Shown here in pieces: positions 60,214 to 64,000 of a stretch of 64,000 nucleotides of DNA. Within the stretch, counting starts at the first letter, position 1, and every line of letters starts with the position of its first letter. Position numbers and translations under genes: made by a program. Source of the stretch: Streptomyces malachitofuscus. GTDB lineage: Bacteria > Actinomycetota > Actinomycetes > Streptomycetales > Streptomycetaceae. Location: positions 124,001 to 188,000 of the forward strand of contig NZ_BMUF01000012.1 in the NCBI RefSeq assembly GCF_014650055.1, in the 5' to 3' direction. Under the pieces are notes generated by a model, which had not been told where the DNA came from, searched no databases, and saw nothing but the letters and a program-made list of their open reading frames with translations.

Positions 60214-61091
60214 CCACCACCGCACCCGGGACACGGAAGTCCCGCACACCCCGTCGCGTCCGGCGCGGCGGTGTCATGGGCTCCGCCGGGCTCTACGCCG
60301 CCACCTCCGTCGCGGCCGTCCTCTTCCTCGTCCCGTTCTATCTGATCGTCCGCAACGCCCTGTCCACCGACGCCGACATCACGGGCGCGGAGTGGCAGTT
60401 CTTCCCCACCGACATCCAGTGGGGCAACGTCACCGAGCCGTTCAGCGACTCGACGGTCGACTTCGCCCGCTCCCTGTGGAACTCGGCCGTCGTCGGCGTC
60501 CTGCACACCCTCGGCACCCTGCTGGTCGCCTCGCTCGCCGGGTACGGCCTGGCCCGCATTCCGTACCGGCATGCCGACAAGGTCTTCTACGCCGTCCTCG
60601 GGACCCTGATGGTGCCGACCGCCGTCACCTTCGTCCCGAGCTTCGTGCTGGTCTCGTCGCTCGGCTGGGTGGACACCTACCGGGGGCTGATCATCCCGGG
60701 CCTGTTCAGCGGTTTCACCTGCTTCCTGTTCCGGCAGTACTTCCTGGGGTTCCCCAAGGAGCTGGAGGAGGCGGCGCGGGTGGACGGGCTCGGCTACTGG
60801 GGCGCGTACTGGCGTGTCGTCGTGCCGAACTCGCTGAACTTCTTCGCCGCGATCGCGACGATCACCTTCATCAGCGGGTGGAACGCCTTCCTGTGGCCGC
60901 TGGTCATCGGCCAGGACCCGAGCGCATGGACGATCCAGGTCGCGCTCTCCTCGTACATGACCAACCAGACCGTCAACTTCCATCTGATGTTCATGGCCAC
61001 CGCCATTTCCATCCTGCCCCTGGTGTTCGTCTTCCTCTTCCTCCAGCGCTGGCTGGTGCAGGGGATCGCACAGACCGGGATCAAGGGCTGA
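60210..61091 (+). CDS. sugar ABC transporter permease (MalG-type)
   Basis: A 293-residue partner permease with six helices. The EAA loop is LEEAARVDGLGYWGAYWRVV (about residues 189-208). GTG start at 60210 inside the stop of the first permease gene (GTGA), so the two are translated in step. The last helix, ISILPLVFVFLFLQRWLVQG, is followed by the family ending GIAQTGIKG. Confidence 0.93.
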   Translation: MTTTAPGTRKSRTPRRVRRGGVMGSAGLYAATSVAAVLFLVPFYLIVRNALSTDADITGAEWQFFPTDIQWGNVTEPFSDSTVDFARSLWNSAVVGVLHTLGTLLVASLAGYGLARIPYRHADKVFYAVLGTLMVPTAVTFVPSFVLVSSLGWVDTYRGLIIPGLFSGFTCFLFRQYFLGFPKELEEAARVDGLGYWGAYWRVVVPNSLNFFAAIATITFISGWNAFLWPLVIGQDPSAWTIQVALSSYMTNQTVNFHLMFMATAISILPLVFVFLFLQRWLVQGIAQTGIKG

Positions 61092-61103
61092 GCTAGGAGA
61101 CCG

Positions 61104-63977
61104 ATGTCATTGCGCACCCCGTCGAGCGGCCCGACCGGCTACGTCGAGGACGTCTCCCCCGGCCGCGGGACCCTGCCCCCGCGGGCCTGGTACGCGTCCT
61201 CCGACGCGGCGTCCCTGTCCCTGAACGGCGGCTGGCGCCTGCGGGTGTCCCCGGCCGCAGACACCGAGGACGCGGCGTTCGCCGCACCCGGGTACGACGC
61301 CGGTGACTGGGCGGAGGTGACCGTGCCCGGCCACTGGGTGCTCCAGGGCCACGGCGTGCCGATCTACACCAACCACCTCTACCCCTTCCCCGTCGACCCG
61401 CCGCACGTCCCCGCCGAGAACCCGACCGGCGACCATCTGCGCGTCTTCGACCTGCCGGACGACTGGCCCGCCGACGGCGACGCCGTGCTCCGCTTCGACG
61501 GGGTCGAGTCCTGCGCCCGGGTGTGGCTGAACGGCACGGACATCGGGGAGTTCAAGGGTTCGCGGCTGCCGCACGAACTCGCGGTCGGGCATCTGCTGAA
61601 GCCGTCCGGGAACGTCCTCGCGGTCCGCGTCCATCAGTGGTCGGCCGGCTCCTACCTGGAGGACCAGGACCAGTGGTGGCTGCCCGGCATCTTCCGTGAC
61701 GTGACGCTGCTGCACCGCCCCGAGGGCGCGGCCGGCGACTTCTTCGTGCACGCCTCCTACGACCACGTCACCGGCGAGGGGACGCTGCGCGTCGACTCCG
61801 ACGCGGCGGGGCGGGTGACCGTGCCGGAGCTGGGCGTCGACGTCGCCACCGGTGAAGCGGTGACGCTCCCCGTCGCTCCCTGGACGGCGGAGACGCCCCG
61901 GCTGTACGCGGGGACGCTGGCCACGGCGGGCGAGCGCGTCCCGCTGCGCATCGGCTTCCGTACCGTCGCCCTGGAGGACGGCCTGATCAAGGTCAACGGA
62001 ACGCCCCTGCTCTTCAAGGGCGTCAACCGCCACGAGTGGCACCCGCGCCGGGGCCGCGCGCTGGACCTCGACACCATGCGGCAGGACGTGCTGCTGATGA
62101 AGCGGCACAATGTCAACGCCGTCCGCACCTCCCACTATCCCCCGCATCCGGCCTTCCTCGACCTGTGCGACGAGTACGGGCTGTGGGTGATCGACGAGTG
62201 CGACCTGGAGACCCACGGCTTCGTCGAGCAGGACTGGCGCGACAACCCCGTCGACGACGACCGCTGGACCCCCGCCCTCCTCGACCGTGCCGCCCGCATG
62301 GTGGAGCGGGACAAGAACCACCCGTCGGTGGTGATGTGGTCGCTCGGCAACGAGGCGGGCACCGGACGCGGGCTGACCGCGATGGCCGGCTGGATCCACG
62401 GCCGGGACCCCTCCCGCCCGGTGCACTACGAAGGCGACTCCGGCTGCCGTGACACGGACGTGTACTCGCGGATGTACCCGCCGCACGAGGAGGTGGAGCG
62501 GATCGCGCGCGGCCTGGACGGCGGCAGCCGCCGCAGGCGCGAACTTCCCCTGATCCTCTGCGAGTACGCGCACGCCATGGGCAACGGACCCGGCGGGCTC
62601 ACCGAGTACCAGGAGCTGTTCGAGCGGTACGGGCGGCTCCAGGGCGGTTTCGTCTGGGAGTGGATCGACCACGGCATCGAGCACCCGGAACTGGGCTTCG
62701 CCTACGGCGGCGACTTCGGGGAGGAACTGCACGACGGCAACTTCGTCTGCGACGGGCTGCTGTTCCCCGACCGCACGCCCTCACCGGGGCTGACCGAGTA
62801 CAAGAAGGTGATCGAGCCGGTCCGGATCGAGGCGGGCGGCACGGACGGCACCGTGCGCGTGACCAACCGGTACGACTTCGCGGACCTGTCACATCTTGAG
62901 TTCTCGTTCTCCTACCAGGTGGACGGCTGGCCGACGGGGGCGCACCCGCTCACCGTGCCGCCGCTCGCCCCCGGGGAGTCGGCTGAGGTCAAGCTGCCCG
63001 AGGCTCCGGACGGCAGGGGCGAGGAGGTGCAGTGGACGGTGGAGGCGCGGCTCGCCGAGGACACGCCCTGGGCCGGGAGGAACCACGAAGTGGCCTGGGC
63101 CCAGGGGACGGTGGCCCGCCGTGCCCCGCTGCCCGCCGCGACCGGCGTGCGCCCGGCCGTCGACGGTGACCGGATCGTCCTCGGCCCGGCGGTGTTCGAC
63201 GCCCGCACCGGCGCGCCGCGCACCCTCGCCGGTGTCCCGGTCCGGGATCTGCGCCTGGACGTGTGGCGGGCGACCACCGACAACGACGACGGTGCGCCCT
63301 GGCAGTCCGACACCCGGTACGGGCTCCTCTGGCGCGAGCTGGGGCTGCACCGCATGCGCCACCGACTGGTGTCCGTCGACACGGACGACGACGCGCTGAC
63401 CGTGCGGACCCGGGTGGCGCCCGCCGGCCGGGAGACGGGCCTGCGCACCGCGTACCGCTGGACGTCCGACGGCACGCGGGTGCGGCTGACCGTGTCGGTC
63501 GTGCCGGAGGGCGACTGGCGGGTGCCGCTGCCCCGGCTCGGCATCCGCTTCGGCCTCGTCGGGGCCACCGAGGAGGACGCGGTCTTCTGGTTCGGCGGCG
63601 GCAACGAGTCGTACCCGGACTCCCGGGCCGCGTCCAGGGACCTGCTGTGGGACGCGAGCGTCCGGGACCTTCAGACGCCCTACGTGCGCCCGCAGGAGAA
63701 CGGCGCCCACGCCGATGTGCGCTGGGCCGAGGCCGGAGGCCTGAGGGTCGACGGCGAGCCGGAGTTCTGGTTCACGGCCCGGCCCTGGACCACCGAACAC
63801 CTGGACGCCGCCCGCCACCTGACCGACCTCGTCCCCGGCGACACGGTCTGGGTCAACCTGGACCACCGCCTGCACGGCATCGGCTCCCAGTCCTGCGGCC
63901 CGGGCCCCCTCCCCCGCCACTACCTGTGGCCCGAACCCACGGATTTCTCCTTCGTCTTCTCGGAGCCGCGCGACTGA
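61104..63977 (+). CDS. glycoside hydrolase family 2 beta-galactosidase
   Basis: A 957-residue LacZ-like enzyme, probably cytoplasmic because there is no signal peptide. The domains run in LacZ order: sugar-binding jelly roll (about 60-215), immunoglobulin-like, TIM barrel with acid/base glutamate in VVMWSLGNEAGTGRG (about Glu417) and nucleophile in LILCEYAHAMGNGPGG (about Glu488), and a C-terminal beta-sandwich domain (small chain). ATG at 61104 follows AGGAGA, 12 bases after the permease. It likely hydrolyses the imported galactoside. Length is a little below the 1,024 residues of E. coli LacZ. Confidence 0.95.
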   Translation: MSLRTPSSGPTGYVEDVSPGRGTLPPRAWYASSDAASLSLNGGWRLRVSPAADTEDAAFAAPGYDAGDWAEVTVPGHWVLQGHGVPIYTNHLYPFPVDPPHVPAENPTGDHLRVFDLPDDWPADGDAVLRFDGVESCARVWLNGTDIGEFKGSRLPHELAVGHLLKPSGNVLAVRVHQWSAGSYLEDQDQWWLPGIFRDVTLLHRPEGAAGDFFVHASYDHVTGEGTLRVDSDAAGRVTVPELGVDVATGEAVTLPVAPWTAETPRLYAGTLATAGERVPLRIGFRTVALEDGLIKVNGTPLLFKGVNRHEWHPRRGRALDLDTMRQDVLLMKRHNVNAVRTSHYPPHPAFLDLCDEYGLWVIDECDLETHGFVEQDWRDNPVDDDRWTPALLDRAARMVERDKNHPSVVMWSLGNEAGTGRGLTAMAGWIHGRDPSRPVHYEGDSGCRDTDVYSRMYPPHEEVERIARGLDGGSRRRRELPLILCEYAHAMGNGPGGLTEYQELFERYGRLQGGFVWEWIDHGIEHPELGFAYGGDFGEELHDGNFVCDGLLFPDRTPSPGLTEYKKVIEPVRIEAGGTDGTVRVTNRYDFADLSHLEFSFSYQVDGWPTGAHPLTVPPLAPGESAEVKLPEAPDGRGEEVQWTVEARLAEDTPWAGRNHEVAWAQGTVARRAPLPAATGVRPAVDGDRIVLGPAVFDARTGAPRTLAGVPVRDLRLDVWRATTDNDDGAPWQSDTRYGLLWRELGLHRMRHRLVSVDTDDDALTVRTRVAPAGRETGLRTAYRWTSDGTRVRLTVSVVPEGDWRVPLPRLGIRFGLVGATEEDAVFWFGGGNESYPDSRAASRDLLWDASVRDLQTPYVRPQENGAHADVRWAEAGGLRVDGEPEFWFTARPWTTEHLDAARHLTDLVPGDTVWVNLDHRLHGIGSQSCGPGPLPRHYLWPEPTDFSFVFSEPRD

Positions 63978-64000
63978 TCGCCGTGTCGGGCCCGCTCACC

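Overview
This window is high-GC actinobacterial DNA and almost certainly comes from a Streptomyces chromosome. Codons are strongly biased to G or C in third position. GTG and TTG starts and 4-bp ATGA/GTGA gene overlaps are common. Several families are typical of Streptomyces: a DUF3040 protein, a DUF2637 protein, a LAL-type LuxR regulator, Tat lipoprotein binding proteins and a close match to the characterised alditol oxidase AldO. From memory, the gene order resembles the SCO61xx-62xx arm region of S. coelicolor; this was not checked by search. No tRNA, rRNA, CRISPR array, insertion sequence or prophage gene was seen.

Layout. Positions 1-6.7 kb carry glyoxylate disposal: the end of hydroxypyruvate isomerase, tartronate semialdehyde reductase and glyoxylate carboligase, with a catalase, a TIGR04222-like protein and a HAD hydrolase between them. 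Positions 6.8-8.5 kb hold a zinc-ribbon/Mrr-like protein and two overlapping GNAT genes. Positions 8.5-15.9 kb hold two translationally coupled acyl-CoA ligase genes, a GAF-LuxR regulator and a LAL regulator. One ligase and the GAF regulator are interrupted by a 37-38 bp repeat. Positions 16-20.7 kb hold a secreted trypsin-like protease, an AlkZ-like protein, small membrane or basic proteins and a pyruvyltransferase-like protein. Positions 20.8-26.4 kb are a tightly overlapping minus-strand glycan operon (three GT2 enzymes, GmhB-like phosphatase, two GT9 heptosyltransferase-like enzymes) split by a 178-bp inverted-repeat element. Positions 27.9-36.8 kb are a purine module (XdhC, NCS2 purine permease, three-subunit xanthine dehydrogenase, divergent PucR). 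It fits with the glyoxylate genes, because ureide breakdown yields glyoxylate.

Positions 36.9-50.5 kb contain a TPR-like protein behind a Rex-like site, a GntR repressor, an FhuF-like iron reductase behind a clear iron box, a DUF2637 protein, an anti-sigma-type ATPase, a secreted protein divergent from a DNA-binding/transmembrane protein with an expanded repeat linker, pyruvate oxidase, a pseudo-phosphatase, DUF456 and an alkylation-repair pair. Positions 50.6-55 kb hold rsgA with a candidate 23-codon leader ORF, a membrane protein combining sigma-like, zinc-finger and cellulose-binding modules, and a radical SAM enzyme. Positions 55.2-64 kb carry aldO and a ROK-regulated sugar ABC transporter with a GH2 beta-galactosidase.

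The most unusual signal is a family of short hairpin elements (36-42 bp plus two 23-bp forms) found seven times. Three copies lie inside reading frames and cause two frameshifts. Three more lie inside another, longer repeat family. They look like a non-autonomous mobile or copied element, and each can fold into two mutually exclusive hairpins.
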